From assembly GCA_030680415.1 (NCBI GenBank), contig JAUXVE010000003.1, positions 1 through 37,570 on the forward strand: a stretch of DNA of 37,570 nucleotides. The letters are read 5' to 3'. Each line of letters begins with the position of its first letter. Positions within the stretch are counted from its first letter, which is position 1. Source of the DNA: Rubrivivax sp. (lineage in GTDB: Bacteria > Pseudomonadota > Gammaproteobacteria > Burkholderiales > Burkholderiaceae_C). A model generated the notes under the pieces. That model was not told the DNA's origin, did no database searches, and saw nothing but the letters and a program-made list of their open reading frames with translations. Of the stretch, positions 18,191-25,982 are shown one piece after another. The translations under genes and the position numbers were made by a program.

Positions 18191-19522
18191 TCAGCCCTTG
18201 GGCGCGCGCAGCGGCCGCAGTGCCGGTACCAGGGCCTGCATGGCCAGGCGGTCGAGCTTGCCGGCCGCGGTGTGCGGCAGGCTGGGAAGGAAGCAGATCC
18301 GGCGCGGCCGCTTGTGCGGCGCCAGCCGCGTGACCATGTGCTCCAGCAGGGTCTCGTCGCTGGGTGGGTGCGCCCCGACCACCAGCGCGGCCGCCACGGT
18401 CTGGCCCCAGACCTCGTCGGCGACGCCGAACACGGCGGCGTCGTGGACGCCGGGGCAGGCTTCCAGCACGCGCTCGACCTCCACCGGGTAGACGTTCTCG
18501 CCCCCGGTGACGATGAGGTCGGCGCGCCTCGCATGCAGGTGCAGGAAACCCTGGGCGTCGAGCTCGCCGAGGTCGCCGGTGTCGAACCAGGCGTCGCGCG
18601 CCAGCGGCGGCTGCCCCAGGTAACCGGCCATCAGCATCGGCCCCCGGACCTGGATGTGGCCCTGGTGCACGCGCAGCTGCACGCCTGGCAGCGGCCGGCC
18701 GGCGCCGCAGGCGGCGGCGTCGAAGCGTTGGTCGTAGGGCGTGGCGGCGACCTGCGAGCAGGTCTCGGTGCAGCCGTAGGTGACGACGATGGGCAGCCGG
18801 CGCTCGGCGGCGCGCGCCAGCAGGCTGTTCGACGCCGCGGCGCCGCCCAGCAGCAGCAGGCGCAGGTGCTGTGGTGGCACCCAGCCGGGGTGCGCGTCGA
18901 GCACCATGGCGAGCATCGTCGGCACCAGCGACAACTGCGTCACCCGGTGCCGTGCGATCCACTGCGGCAGCAGCGCTGCGTCGAAGGCCGGCGCCAGCGC
19001 CACGGCACGCCGTGCCGCCAGGCAGCGGGTGGCGATGGACAGCCCGCCGACGCGCGCCACCGGCATCGCCAGCAGCCAGCAGTCGCCGTCGTGCCAGCCC
19101 AGATTGGCGGCGCTGGCCTGCGCCGAGGCCAGCAAGGCCGACCGCGTCAGCACCGCGCCACGGGCGCGGCCGGTGGTGCCCGAGGTGTACAGCACCGCCG
19201 CGGCGTCGGCGGGCAGGCTGCCCGCCGCCTGCGCGGTGGCATCGCGCTCGCTGGCCTGTTCGGCCTCGGTCAGTTTCGGGTGCAGCAGCAGCGCCGGTAC
19301 CTGCAGTTCGAGCAGCGCATACAGCGTGAGCAGCGTGTCCAGCGTGTTGCTGCCGACGACCGGGTGCGCGGAACAGGGGCGCAGCTGCGGCGCCAGCGCG
19401 GCCATGCGCTGCTCGGTCAGCCGCGCCAGTTCGGCGTAGCTGTAGCGCTGCTCGCCGTCGTGCAGCGCCGTGGCCGCGCCCGCCTCGCGCGCGGCAGCCC
19501 GGATCGACAGCGCGTCGTTCAC
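18191..19522 (-). CDS. menE: AMP-forming acyl-CoA ligase, probable o-succinylbenzoate--CoA ligase
   Basis: A 443-residue class I adenylate-forming enzyme. The P-loop is LYTSGTTGRARGAVLT (111-126), the second core motif TYGCTETCSQ (248-257), the hinge motif WFDTGDLGELDAQGFLHL (312-329) with LIVTGGENVYPVEVE, and the catalytic Lys422 in TAAGKLDR. Size and simple architecture fit MenE, which joins CoA to o-succinylbenzoate before MenB closes the second ring in menaquinone synthesis. Its position after menB supports that. Sequence alone does not fix the substrate, so the symbol is provisional. GTG 19522 was chosen because it overlaps the stop of the small upstream ORF as GTGA and gives a normal N-terminus ([13 protein letters not shown]). 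Confidence 0.78.
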   Translation of the reverse strand: MNDALSIRAAAREAGAATALHDGEQRYSYAELARLTEQRMAALAPQLRPCSAHPVVGSNTLDTLLTLYALLELQVPALLLHPKLTEAEQASERDATAQAAGSLPADAAAVLYTSGTTGRARGAVLTRSALLASAQASAANLGWHDGDCWLLAMPVARVGGLSIATRCLAARRAVALAPAFDAALLPQWIARHRVTQLSLVPTMLAMVLDAHPGWVPPQHLRLLLLGGAAASNSLLARAAERRLPIVVTYGCTETCSQVAATPYDQRFDAAACGAGRPLPGVQLRVHQGHIQVRGPMLMAGYLGQPPLARDAWFDTGDLGELDAQGFLHLHARRADLIVTGGENVYPVEVERVLEACPGVHDAAVFGVADEVWGQTVAAALVVGAHPPSDETLLEHMVTRLAPHKRPRRICFLPSLPHTAAGKLDRLAMQALVPALRPLRAPKG

Positions 19523-19626
19523 GCCGGCCGCTGCCGGGCCGCACGCGCCCCGAGCCACCCGCTGATCAGGCAGCCTTCGTGCTGCGCACTGCGGAATTCG
19601 CCCTTCGGACGGCCGGGCGGGCTCAT
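19519..19626 (-). CDS. small ORF (35 aa) coupled between menB and menE
   Basis: The frame opens with an ATG at 19626 that overlaps the menB stop (ATGA) and ends with a stop that overlaps the menE GTG (GTGA), so it exactly bridges the 100-base gap. The product begins [19 protein letters not shown] and continues with a Gly/Ala/Arg-rich tail. No membrane segment or signal peptide is seen. I have a recollection of similar RPKGE-RSAQ strings in Burkholderiales proteins and intergenic regions, which I cannot verify here. It may be a real peptide, a translational relay for menE, or a repeated intergenic element that happens to be open. Confidence 0.4.
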   Translation of the reverse strand: MSPPGRPKGEFRSAQHEGCLISGWLGARAARQRPA

Positions 19627-20465
19627 GGCAGCCGCGGGAACTTGCGGAAGTCCGGCTTGCGCTTTTCCAGGTAGGCGTTGCGGCCTTCCTGGCCTTCCTC
19701 GGACATGTAGAACAGCAGCGTGGCGTTGCCCGCCAGTTCCTGCAGCCCGGCCTGGCCGTCGCAGTCCGCATTCAGCGCCGCCTTCAGGCAGCGCAGCGCG
19801 ATCGGGCTGTTGGCCAGCATCTCGCGGCACCACTGCACGGTCTCGGCTTCCAGCCGCTCGTAGGGCACGACGCAGTTGACGAGCCCCATCTCGAGCGCCT
19901 GCTGTGCGTCGTACTGCCGGCACAGGAACCAGATCTCGCGCGCCTTCTTCTGGCCGACGATGCGCGCCATGTACGAGGCACCGTAGCCGCCGTCGAAGCT
20001 GCCCACCCTGGGCCCCGTCTGGCCGAAACGCGCGTTGTCGGCGGCGATGGTCAGGTCGCAGACCATGTGCAGCACATGGCCGCCGCCGATGGCGTAGCCG
20101 GCGACCATGGCCACCACGGGCTTGGGCAAGGTGCGGATCTGGCGCTGCAGGTCGAGCACGTTCAGGCGCGGCACGCCGTCGCCGCCGACGTAGCCGCCGC
20201 TGCCGCGCACGCGCTGGTCGCCGCCGGAGCAGAAGGCCTCCTTGCCCTGGCCGGTGAGAACGATGACGCCGATGTTCTCGTCGTCGCGCGCGTCGCTGAA
20301 GGCTGCCTGCATCTCGCGCACCGTTTCGGGCCGGAAGGCGTTGCGCACCTCGGGGCGGTTGATCGTGATCTTGGCGATGCCTTCGTCGCACTTCGTGTAG
20401 AGGATGTCGGTGTAACCGGCGACCGGCGTCCACGCCGGAACCGGCGGCAGGGTGGAGGTGTTCAT
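19623..20465 (-). CDS. menB: 1,4-dihydroxy-2-naphthoyl-CoA synthase
   Basis: MenB is a crotonase-fold enzyme that cyclises o-succinylbenzoyl-CoA to 1,4-dihydroxy-2-naphthoyl-CoA in menaquinone (vitamin K2) synthesis. The 280-residue product is very close to the E. coli type: [20 protein letters not shown] (29-48), [11 protein letters not shown] (78-88), [20 protein letters not shown] (120-139), [20 protein letters not shown] (147-166) and [20 protein letters not shown]. The Gly in QTGP is the residue typical of bicarbonate-dependent (type I) MenB. ATG 20465 gives the expected N-terminus. A menE-like ligase follows through a coupled small ORF. The other men genes are not in this window. Confidence 0.95.
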   Translation of the reverse strand: MNTSTLPPVPAWTPVAGYTDILYTKCDEGIAKITINRPEVRNAFRPETVREMQAAFSDARDDENIGVIVLTGQGKEAFCSGGDQRVRGSGGYVGGDGVPRLNVLDLQRQIRTLPKPVVAMVAGYAIGGGHVLHMVCDLTIAADNARFGQTGPRVGSFDGGYGASYMARIVGQKKAREIWFLCRQYDAQQALEMGLVNCVVPYERLEAETVQWCREMLANSPIALRCLKAALNADCDGQAGLQELAGNATLLFYMSEEGQEGRNAYLEKRKPDFRKFPRLP

Positions 20466-20503
20466 CGTTGTCTCTGCGGTGGTTAAGGAGAGGGGCACTG
20501 CGG

Positions 20504-20509
20504 ACGATA
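20504..20509 (-). promoter_or_regulatory. possible -10 box for menB
   Basis: TATCGT on the minus strand, about 38 bases before the menB ATG. Weak; no -35 recognised. Confidence 0.25.
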
Positions 20510-20828
20510 GCGCTGCGGCGGGCCATCGGTCTTCGCGCCGGAGGCCCGCACCGCCAGCGCAGATGCCGATGGCGCGCGAAATCCAGGCGGCCCGCGCCGC
20601 CGGGCGTGGCTGCGTCATGTCACAGGTCCGCGGCCGGGCTGGGTGCGCGGGCCTCTGGCGCGTCACCGGCCACCGCGCCCGGCATGTCACCCATGATATG
20701 ACACTCGTCGATGTCGATGGGAAGATCGGCGTGGGCCATGGGCATTGGAAACAGGCAATTGCAGCGGCAAGGGCTTGCGCGACGCGCGTCGAGCTCGACT
20801 TCGGCACGCGGTGCGGAATGTACCGCGA

Positions 20829-20867
20829 CTGGGCACGACGGTGACGATCGAACTGCCGGCGCGCTGA
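20829..20867 (+). pseudogene. remnant of a histidine kinase 3' end
   Basis: The frame reads [12 protein letters not shown] and stops at TGA 20865-20867. Bases 20832-20859 are identical to 17631-17658, the 3' end of the kinase gene in this window, and the two stop codons align; 38 of 41 bases match across 20832-20872. Upstream the frame loses kinase character at once. It is either a broken end of a lost kinase gene or a small partial duplication. Confidence 0.6.
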
Positions 20868-20936
20868 CGCGGTACCAGGTGCGCCCCGATCTGCATGCCG
20901 TGGAGCAGTCGAGACGCAGGCCGACGTGCACCGATT

Positions 20937-21335
20937 TCAGGGAGCCACGACTTGTAGCGTGGGGAAGTAGGTCCTGAACCGGGTGGCGTCCCGCGTCAGC
21001 AAAGGCCAACCTTCCACTGCGGCGTGCGCGCCGATGAAGAACTCGGGCAACACCTGCAGCCTGCTGCCTCCCCGCTTGCGGTACTGCACATAGGCCTTGC
21101 CCGCAAGGAACAGGGCGGGCCGGGGAATGCCGCGCAACTCCAGCGCCAGCGTCGCCACGATGCCGTCCAGCGCTTCGAGCGTCGAGAACGACAATGAGAT
21201 CTCCGCATAGATGACCGGATTGATGGTCAATTGATGGATGCTGGCCTGCGCGCGCATCTGGCCGATCGACCAGTTCGCCCACTGCGGGTCGTCCTGGAGA
21301 ACGTCCACCAGGACCTTGGTGTCGACCAGCAGCAT
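20937..21335 (-). CDS. vapC: PIN-domain toxin, VapC-like, with altered conserved residues
   Basis: A 132-residue PIN-domain protein of the VapC toxin type, metal-dependent RNases that usually cut tRNA or rRNA. The N-terminus MLLVDTKVLVDVL holds the first acidic residue, Asp5. Glu45 (INPVIYAEIS) and Asp116 (LLTRDATRFRTYFP) are present. Two positions are unusual: residue 7, normally Asn in the DTN motif, is Lys; residue 98, normally the metal-binding Asp of a D-FFIGAHA motif, is Glu. Activity may be weakened or changed. The ATG overlaps the antitoxin stop by one base (TGATG), so the pair is translationally coupled. Confidence 0.88.
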   Translation of the reverse strand: MLLVDTKVLVDVLQDDPQWANWSIGQMRAQASIHQLTINPVIYAEISLSFSTLEALDGIVATLALELRGIPRPALFLAGKAYVQYRKRGGSRLQVLPEFFIGAHAAVEGWPLLTRDATRFRTYFPTLQVVAP

Positions 21336-21583
21336 CAGTCGTCCGACCGCAGAAGCTTCATCAGATCGTCTGTCCGCCAGCGTATATCCGCGCGGCCGCG
21401 CACGGCGTCGAAACGGTCCTGCGGCGGGCGGCGCGCGCCCTTGGCCGGACGAACCCGATGCAGTACCAATTCCCCGGCGGCATTCACCGAGAACTCCACC
21501 GGGGCGCCGGGCGTCAGATGCAGTTCATCGCGGATCCGCTTGGGGATGGTGACCTGGCCTTTGCTGGTCAAGGTGGTCGACAT
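21335..21583 (-). CDS. vapB: AbrB/SpoVT-type antitoxin, VapB-like
   Basis: An 82-residue protein whose first 45 residues form an AbrB-like swapped-hairpin DNA-binding domain: TLTSKGQVTIPKRIRDELHL, then PGAPVEFSVNAAGELVLHRV. The C-terminal half (RPPQDRFDAVRGRADIRWRT with DDLMKLLRSDD) is the part that would bind and block the toxin. Such pairs normally repress their own promoter. AGGA lies 7 bases before ATG 21583. The 181 bases between it and panE upstream hold no recognised gene and should contain the toxin-antitoxin promoter and operator, although no clear inverted repeat was seen. Confidence 0.9.
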   Translation of the reverse strand: MSTTLTSKGQVTIPKRIRDELHLTPGAPVEFSVNAAGELVLHRVRPAKGARRPPQDRFDAVRGRADIRWRTDDLMKLLRSDD

Positions 21584-21764
21584 GGTCTCGTCCTGGAGTG
21601 TTACTGGGTGGCAGGATGGTAATACACCCGGCTGCCGCAGGCGCCGTAGGCGCATGGCCGTTGGCCTTGTCGGACGCCCGCGGTCGAGATCGTGATGTAC
21701 GCCTCCTGATGGCCGCCAGGCATCCTTCGCATCGCCAGCCGGCGGCGCCCCTTGCTGCACCCGC

Positions 21765-22778
21765 TCAGTGCGGCAGCGGCTCCACGCGCAGCCGCCCGTG
21801 CTGTTGCGCCAAGGTACGCCCCAGCAGCGTCGTGGCAGCGTAGATCGCGTCGATGGTGGGGGTGGGCACCGCAGTCACGCGGCCCAGCTCGACCACGGCG
21901 CCCACCAGTGCCTCGAGCTCGAGCGCGCGGCCGTGTTCCACGTCCTGCAGCATCGAGGTCTTGTGCGCGCCGACGGCCTCGGCGCCGGCCAGGCGCTGCT
22001 CCAGCGTGATCTTGAAGCGCACGCCCAAGGCCTCGGCGACGCGCTGCGCCTCGGCCATCATCGCCGCCGCGAGCTGCCGCGTGGGCGGGAAGCGGCAAAT
22101 GTCTTCCAGCGTGGCGTGGGTCAGTGCGCTGATCGGGTTGAAGCTCAGGTTGCCCCACAGCTTGACCCAGATCTCGCTGCGGATGTCCTTGGCCACCGGC
22201 GCCTTGAAGCCGGCGCGCATCAGCGAGCGCGACAGCGCCTCGATGCGTTCGCTGCGCGTGCCGTCGGGCTCACCGAGCGTGAAACGGTTGCCCTCGATCA
22301 CCTTCACCACCCCGGGGGCCACCAGTTCGGCCGCCGGGTAGACGACGCTGCCGATGACGCGTTCGGGCTCGATGTTGGCGCCGAGCACGCCGCCGGGGTC
22401 CACCGACTCCAGCGTGCGGCCCTCGTGCGGCCCGGCGAGCTTGTGGAAGTACCACCAGGGGATGCCGTTGATCATGGTCACGACCATGGTGCGCGGACCG
22501 AACAGCGCGCGCAGGTCGGGCAACAGGTCGCGCACCTGGTGCGCCTTCACCGTCAACAGCACCGCGTCCTGCTCGCCGGCGTCGGCGTATCGCTGCACGG
22601 CGCGCACCGAGGCGGCGTGCTGTTCGCTGCCGTCTTCCAGGATCAGGCGGAAGCCCTGCGCGTTGATCGCCTCCAGGTTGCGGTAGCGCGCGATGAAGGT
22701 GACTTCCTCGCCCGCCAACGCCAGCCTGGCGCCCAGGTAGCCGCCGATGGCGCCCGCGCCGACGACACAGATCTTCAT
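21765..22778 (-). CDS. panE: 2-dehydropantoate 2-reductase family oxidoreductase
   Basis: A 337-residue ApbA/PanE family protein. The N-terminal Rossmann fold is MKICVVGAGAIGGYLGARLA, with ARYRN after the second strand; VLLTVKAHQVRDLL and MINGIPWWYF follow. The catalytic Lys is likely in AKDIRSEIWVKLWGNLSFNP, and the C-terminal helical domain holds HKTSMLQDVEHGRALELEAL, typical of the family. PanE makes pantoate for coenzyme A, but this family also has members acting on other 2-keto acids. The ATG overlaps the tctA stop (ATGA), coupling it to a carboxylate transporter, so a catabolic role on an imported acid is a fair alternative. Confidence 0.88.
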   Translation of the reverse strand: MKICVVGAGAIGGYLGARLALAGEEVTFIARYRNLEAINAQGFRLILEDGSEQHAASVRAVQRYADAGEQDAVLLTVKAHQVRDLLPDLRALFGPRTMVVTMINGIPWWYFHKLAGPHEGRTLESVDPGGVLGANIEPERVIGSVVYPAAELVAPGVVKVIEGNRFTLGEPDGTRSERIEALSRSLMRAGFKAPVAKDIRSEIWVKLWGNLSFNPISALTHATLEDICRFPPTRQLAAAMMAEAQRVAEALGVRFKITLEQRLAGAEAVGAHKTSMLQDVEHGRALELEALVGAVVELGRVTAVPTPTIDAIYAATTLLGRTLAQQHGRLRVEPLPH

Positions 22779-24286
22779 CCGCCCGCCCTCAATTCACGCT
22801 GGCGCGCAATGTTCTTCGCCGCGCCCCACAGCGGCCACACCAGCATCAGCATGGCCAGGCCGGCGATGCTGCCCACCAGCGGGTTGCTCCAGAAGATGCT
22901 CATCGAGCCCTGGCTGATGAGCATCGCCTGGCGGAAGCTGGCCTCTGCCATGTCGCCCAGCACCAGCGCCAGCACCATCGGCGCCAGCGGGTACTTGAGC
23001 TTCTTGAACAGGTAGCCCATGACGCCGAAGACCAGCATCATGACGACGTCGAACATCGAGTTGTTCACCGTGTAGGCGCCGATGGCGCAGATGACGATGA
23101 TCACCGGGCCGATGATCGAAAACGGGATGCGCAGGATCGCCGCCCACCACGGCACCGTCGTCAGCACCACGATCAGGCCGACGATGTTGCCGATGTACAT
23201 GCTGGCGATCAGGCCCCAGACGAAGTCCTTCTGCTCGATGAACAACATCGGTCCGGGCTGCAGGCCCCAGATCAGCAGGCCGCCCAGCAGCACCGCCGCG
23301 GTCGGCGAACCGGGGATGCCCAGCGTCAGCATCGGCAGCAGCGCCGAGGTGCCGGCCGCATGTGCCGCGGTCTCGGGCGCCACCACGCCTTCGATGCGGC
23401 CCTTGCCGAAGCTCTGCGGATCCTTGCTCATGCGCCGCGCCATGCCGTAGCTCATGAACGACGCCGGCGTGGCGCCGCCGGGCGTGATGCCCATCCAGCA
23501 GCCGACGGCCACCGAGCGCAGAAACAGCTTCCAGTGCTTGATGAGTTCACCCCAGGTCTGCCACACGACCTTGAAGTCGATCTTGGCGCTACGGCCCTTG
23601 AAGGCCAGGCCCTCTTCCATGGTCAGCAGGATCTCGCCGATGCCGAACAGCCCGATCACCGCGATCAGGAAGCCGAAGCCCTTGAGCAGCTCCGGGAAAC
23701 CGTAGGTCATGCGCAGCTGCCCGGTGACCGAGTCCATGCCGACGGCGGCCAGCGCAAAGCCCAGCATCATGGCCGCGATGGTCTTGGCCGGCGGCTCCTT
23801 GCTCATGCCGACGAAGCTGCAGAAGGTCAGCAACTGCACGGCAAAGAACTCCGCCGGACCGAACTGGAGCGCGAATCTCGCCAGCAGCGGCGCCGTGAAG
23901 GTGATCAGCAGTACCGCGAAGATGGCGCCGACGAAGCTGGAGGTGAAGGCCGCGGTGAGCGCCTGCGCGGCGCGGCCCTGCTGTGCCATCGGGTAGCCGT
24001 CGAAGGTGGTGGCCACGCTCCAGGGCTCGCCGGGGATGTTGAACAGGATCGAGGTGATCGCGCCGCCGAACAGCGCACCCCAGTAGATGCAGCTCAGCAT
24101 GATGATCGCCGAGGTCGGGTTCATGCTGAAGGTCAGCGGCAGCAGGATGGCCACGCCGTTGGCGCCGCCCAGCCCCGGCAGCACGCCGATCAGCACGCCC
24201 AGCGTGATGCCGATGAGCATGAAACCCAGGTTGGGCAGCGTGGCTGCGACGCCGAAGCCGTGAAAGAGGTTCTGCAGTTCGTCCAT
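22775..24286 (-). CDS. tctA: tripartite tricarboxylate transporter, large membrane subunit
   Basis: A 503-residue permease with about eleven or twelve membrane segments. Family signatures are GVLIGVLPGLGGANGVAILL near residue 30, the Gly-rich IYWGALFGGAITSILFNIPG near 70 and GCWMGITPGGATPASFMSYG near 255. The C-terminal half has SALLPMLTLGIPGSPTAAVLL and LVWGLIASMYIGNIVGL-like segments (here DFVWGLIASMYIGN). TctA forms the channel of an ion-driven uptake system for citrate or other carboxylates, fed by the periplasmic TctC. Order is tctC-tctB-tctA-panE; 16 bases separate it from tctB and it overlaps panE by ATGA. Substrate unknown. Confidence 0.95.
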   Translation of the reverse strand: MDELQNLFHGFGVAATLPNLGFMLIGITLGVLIGVLPGLGGANGVAILLPLTFSMNPTSAIIMLSCIYWGALFGGAITSILFNIPGEPWSVATTFDGYPMAQQGRAAQALTAAFTSSFVGAIFAVLLITFTAPLLARFALQFGPAEFFAVQLLTFCSFVGMSKEPPAKTIAAMMLGFALAAVGMDSVTGQLRMTYGFPELLKGFGFLIAVIGLFGIGEILLTMEEGLAFKGRSAKIDFKVVWQTWGELIKHWKLFLRSVAVGCWMGITPGGATPASFMSYGMARRMSKDPQSFGKGRIEGVVAPETAAHAAGTSALLPMLTLGIPGSPTAAVLLGGLLIWGLQPGPMLFIEQKDFVWGLIASMYIGNIVGLIVVLTTVPWWAAILRIPFSIIGPVIIVICAIGAYTVNNSMFDVVMMLVFGVMGYLFKKLKYPLAPMVLALVLGDMAEASFRQAMLISQGSMSIFWSNPLVGSIAGLAMLMLVWPLWGAAKNIARQRELRAGG

Positions 24287-24302
24287 CGCGCCGGCCGCCC
24301 CG

Positions 24303-24806
24303 TCAGAACCCGAACAGCGCTTCGAGCGGACCCTTGGGCAGCGCCACCAGGAACCAGCGCTCGAAGACCAGGAAGAAGGCCAGCGGCACGCCCAGCGCCA
24401 CCGCCGCCGTCAGCGCCACGCCGTGCTTGCCGTGGCGCAGCATGAAGTAGGCGATGAGCAGTGCCGACGCGACGTAGATGCCGAGCGGGAAGATGAGGCC
24501 GACATAGATCGCCATCGGCCACAGGATGGCCCACACGCTCGTCAGCTGCCTGCGTTCGGCGAAGGGCTCGTGCACGCGCCAGCGCAGCAGTTGCTGCAGC
24601 GCCACCCAGCCCGCGGACAGCAGCAGCGCCAGCCCGATGTAGAAGGGAAAGTAGCCCGAGCGCGGGCCATCGTCGCCCCAGCCGGTGCCGACGCGGATGC
24701 TGTCGGTGATGACCAGGACGGCCAGCGCCATCAGCAGCAGCGCCACCGCCAGCTCGGGCCAGCGCACGCCGACCGAGTCGTCCTTCTCGTCGGCAGCCTC
24801 GCTCAT
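24303..24806 (-). CDS. tctB: tripartite tricarboxylate transporter, small membrane subunit
   Basis: A 167-residue TctB protein with four predicted membrane segments: PELAVALLLMALAVLVITDS (about 17-36), YFPFYIGLALLLSAGWVALQ, SVWAILWPMAIYVGLIFPLG with IYVASALLIAYFML, and a last segment VALGVPLAFFLVFERWFLVA. The motif GPRSGYFPFYIG is typical of TctB. ATG 24806 was chosen over an ATG 10 codons upstream, since the upstream start would lie inside the tctC stop region; only 4 bases separate the two genes. It assists TctA in the inner membrane. Confidence 0.92.
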   Translation of the reverse strand: MSEAADEKDDSVGVRWPELAVALLLMALAVLVITDSIRVGTGWGDDGPRSGYFPFYIGLALLLSAGWVALQQLLRWRVHEPFAERRQLTSVWAILWPMAIYVGLIFPLGIYVASALLIAYFMLRHGKHGVALTAAVALGVPLAFFLVFERWFLVALPKGPLEALFGF

Positions 24807-24810
24807 CAGC

Positions 24811-25815
24811 TCAGTTGGCCAGGAAGCCGGCGTCACGCATCAACACGCGGTGCATCTGTTCGGTCTTGGCGACCCAGTCGAAGTAGGCCTGGCCGCTCAT
24901 CGTGGTCTGGTTGAAGGCGCCCTTTTCCATGAACTCCTTCCACTCCGGCAGCGCGCGCACTCTGGCCAGCAGGTCGACGTAGAACCGGGTCTGTTCGGCC
25001 GTCACGCCGGGGGCCATGAAGATGCCGCGCAGCATCACGTATTCCGCCGGCAGCCCAGCCGAAGCGCAGGTGGGCAGGTCGGCCCAGCTCTGCGTGGCCG
25101 TGACCTTCTTCGTGTAAGGCAGCTTCTGGGCGTCGAAGACGCACAGCGCGCGCAGCTTGCCGGCGCGCCAGTGGCTCTCGGCCTCGATCGGGTTGTTCAC
25201 CGTGGCGTCGACGTGCTTGCCCACCAGCTGTACCGCCACCTCGCCGCCGCCCTTGTAGGGCACGTAGATGACCTTCTTGCCGGCGGCCTTCTCCAGCATC
25301 ACGGTGATGATCTGGTCTTCCTGCTTGCTGCCGGTGCCACCCATCTTGATGCTGCGGTCGGGGCCGTTCTTCAGTGCCTCGAAGAAGTCCTTCGGCGTCT
25401 GGTAGGGCGACTCGGCGTTGACCCACAGCACGAACTGGTCCAGCGCCATCATCGACACCGGCGTCAGGTCGCGCCAGTTGAAGGGCACGCCGGTGGCCAG
25501 CGGCGTGGTGAACAGGTTGGACAGCGTGATGATGATCTTGTGCGGGTTGCCCTTGTCGCCCTTGACATCGAGGAAACCTTCGGCGCCGGCGCCGCCCGAC
25601 CTGTTGACGACGACGATGGGCTGCTGCATCAGCTTGTGCTTGGCCACCACGCCCTGGATGAAACGCGCCATCTGGTCGGCGCCGCCACCGGTGCCGGCCG
25701 GCACCACCAGCTCCACCGGCTTGCTCGGCTCCCACGCCATGGCAGCGGTGGCCGCCGTGACACCCACCGTGGCCACGGCCAAACACCGCGCCCAGCTGAC
25801 TGCTGCTGCCTTCAT
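24811..25815 (-). CDS. tctC: TctC (Bug) family periplasmic substrate-binding protein
   Basis: A 334-residue precursor. The signal peptide is about 1-27 (hydrophobic core then AAMA before WEPSKPVELVVPAGTGGG). The mature protein has the Bug fold signatures: PAGTGGGADQMARFIQGVV near the start, ITLSNLFTTPLATG, and MGGTGSKQEDQI followed by YVPYKGGGEVAVQLVGKHVD. It should bind a carboxylate in the periplasm and hand it to TctA/TctB. The ligand cannot be read from sequence. ATG 25815 starts the signal peptide; GAAGGGGAAACG before it includes the ribosome site. It is the first gene of the operon. Confidence 0.94.
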   Translation of the reverse strand: MKAAAVSWARCLAVATVGVTAATAAMAWEPSKPVELVVPAGTGGGADQMARFIQGVVAKHKLMQQPIVVVNRSGGAGAEGFLDVKGDKGNPHKIIITLSNLFTTPLATGVPFNWRDLTPVSMMALDQFVLWVNAESPYQTPKDFFEALKNGPDRSIKMGGTGSKQEDQIITVMLEKAAGKKVIYVPYKGGGEVAVQLVGKHVDATVNNPIEAESHWRAGKLRALCVFDAQKLPYTKKVTATQSWADLPTCASAGLPAEYVMLRGIFMAPGVTAEQTRFYVDLLARVRALPEWKEFMEKGAFNQTTMSGQAYFDWVAKTEQMHRVLMRDAGFLAN

Positions 25816-25898
25816 CGTTTCCCCTTCGAGTGAGTGCCAAGGACCAGCCACGACCGAACGCGCAACTCTAGAGAGCAAACGCGGTGCAGTAAATTGAG

Positions 25899-25926
25899 TA
25901 TTTATGGTGGTGTGGGTTTAGGAAAA
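25899..25926 (-). promoter_or_regulatory. possible promoter of tctCBA-panE
   Basis: In an AT-richer patch, minus strand TTTTCC (25926-25921) and TAAATA (25904-25899) are 16 bases apart, giving a leader of about 75 bases to tctC. The -35 match is weak. Confidence 0.35.
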
Positions 25927-25933
25927 CCTGAAT

Positions 25934-25948
25934 CGAAGACGCTCTTCG
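25934..25948 (-). terminator. possible terminator of the CoA-ligase transcript
   Basis: A 6-bp stem (25934-25939 with 25943-25948) and 3-base loop 35 bases after the CoA-ligase stop, followed on the minus strand by a T-richer stretch ending in TTTT. It would separate the ligase from tctCBA-panE. Confidence 0.45.
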
Positions 25949-25982
25949 GTCGCCCCGGGCACGACAGTTGCCGACGCACCGC

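Larger units (their letters stand above)
20466..20936. other. 471-base region with no convincing gene
   Basis: Lies between the menB start and the vapC stop. It should contain the menB promoter. Candidate short frames are a 41-codon minus-strand ORF (20620-20745, opening [20 protein letters not shown]) and a 48-codon plus-strand ORF (20698-20844, opening [15 protein letters not shown]). They overlap each other, so at most one is real, and neither has a ribosome site. Near the right end is a kinase gene fragment (20829-20867). The mix suggests decayed DNA left by a rearrangement. Confidence 0.5.

Noticed and set aside
20620..20745. 41-codon minus-strand ORF opening [13 protein letters not shown]
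   Set aside because: Composition is protein-like but there is no ribosome site, no recognised family and an overlapping frame on the other strand; kept only as a note in the gap entry.
20698..20844. 48-codon plus-strand ORF opening [11 protein letters not shown]
   Set aside because: No ribosome site or family; overlaps the minus-strand candidate and runs into the kinase remnant.
21584..21764. Search for a vapBC operator as inverted repeat
   Set aside because: Nothing beyond short imperfect repeats could be supported.
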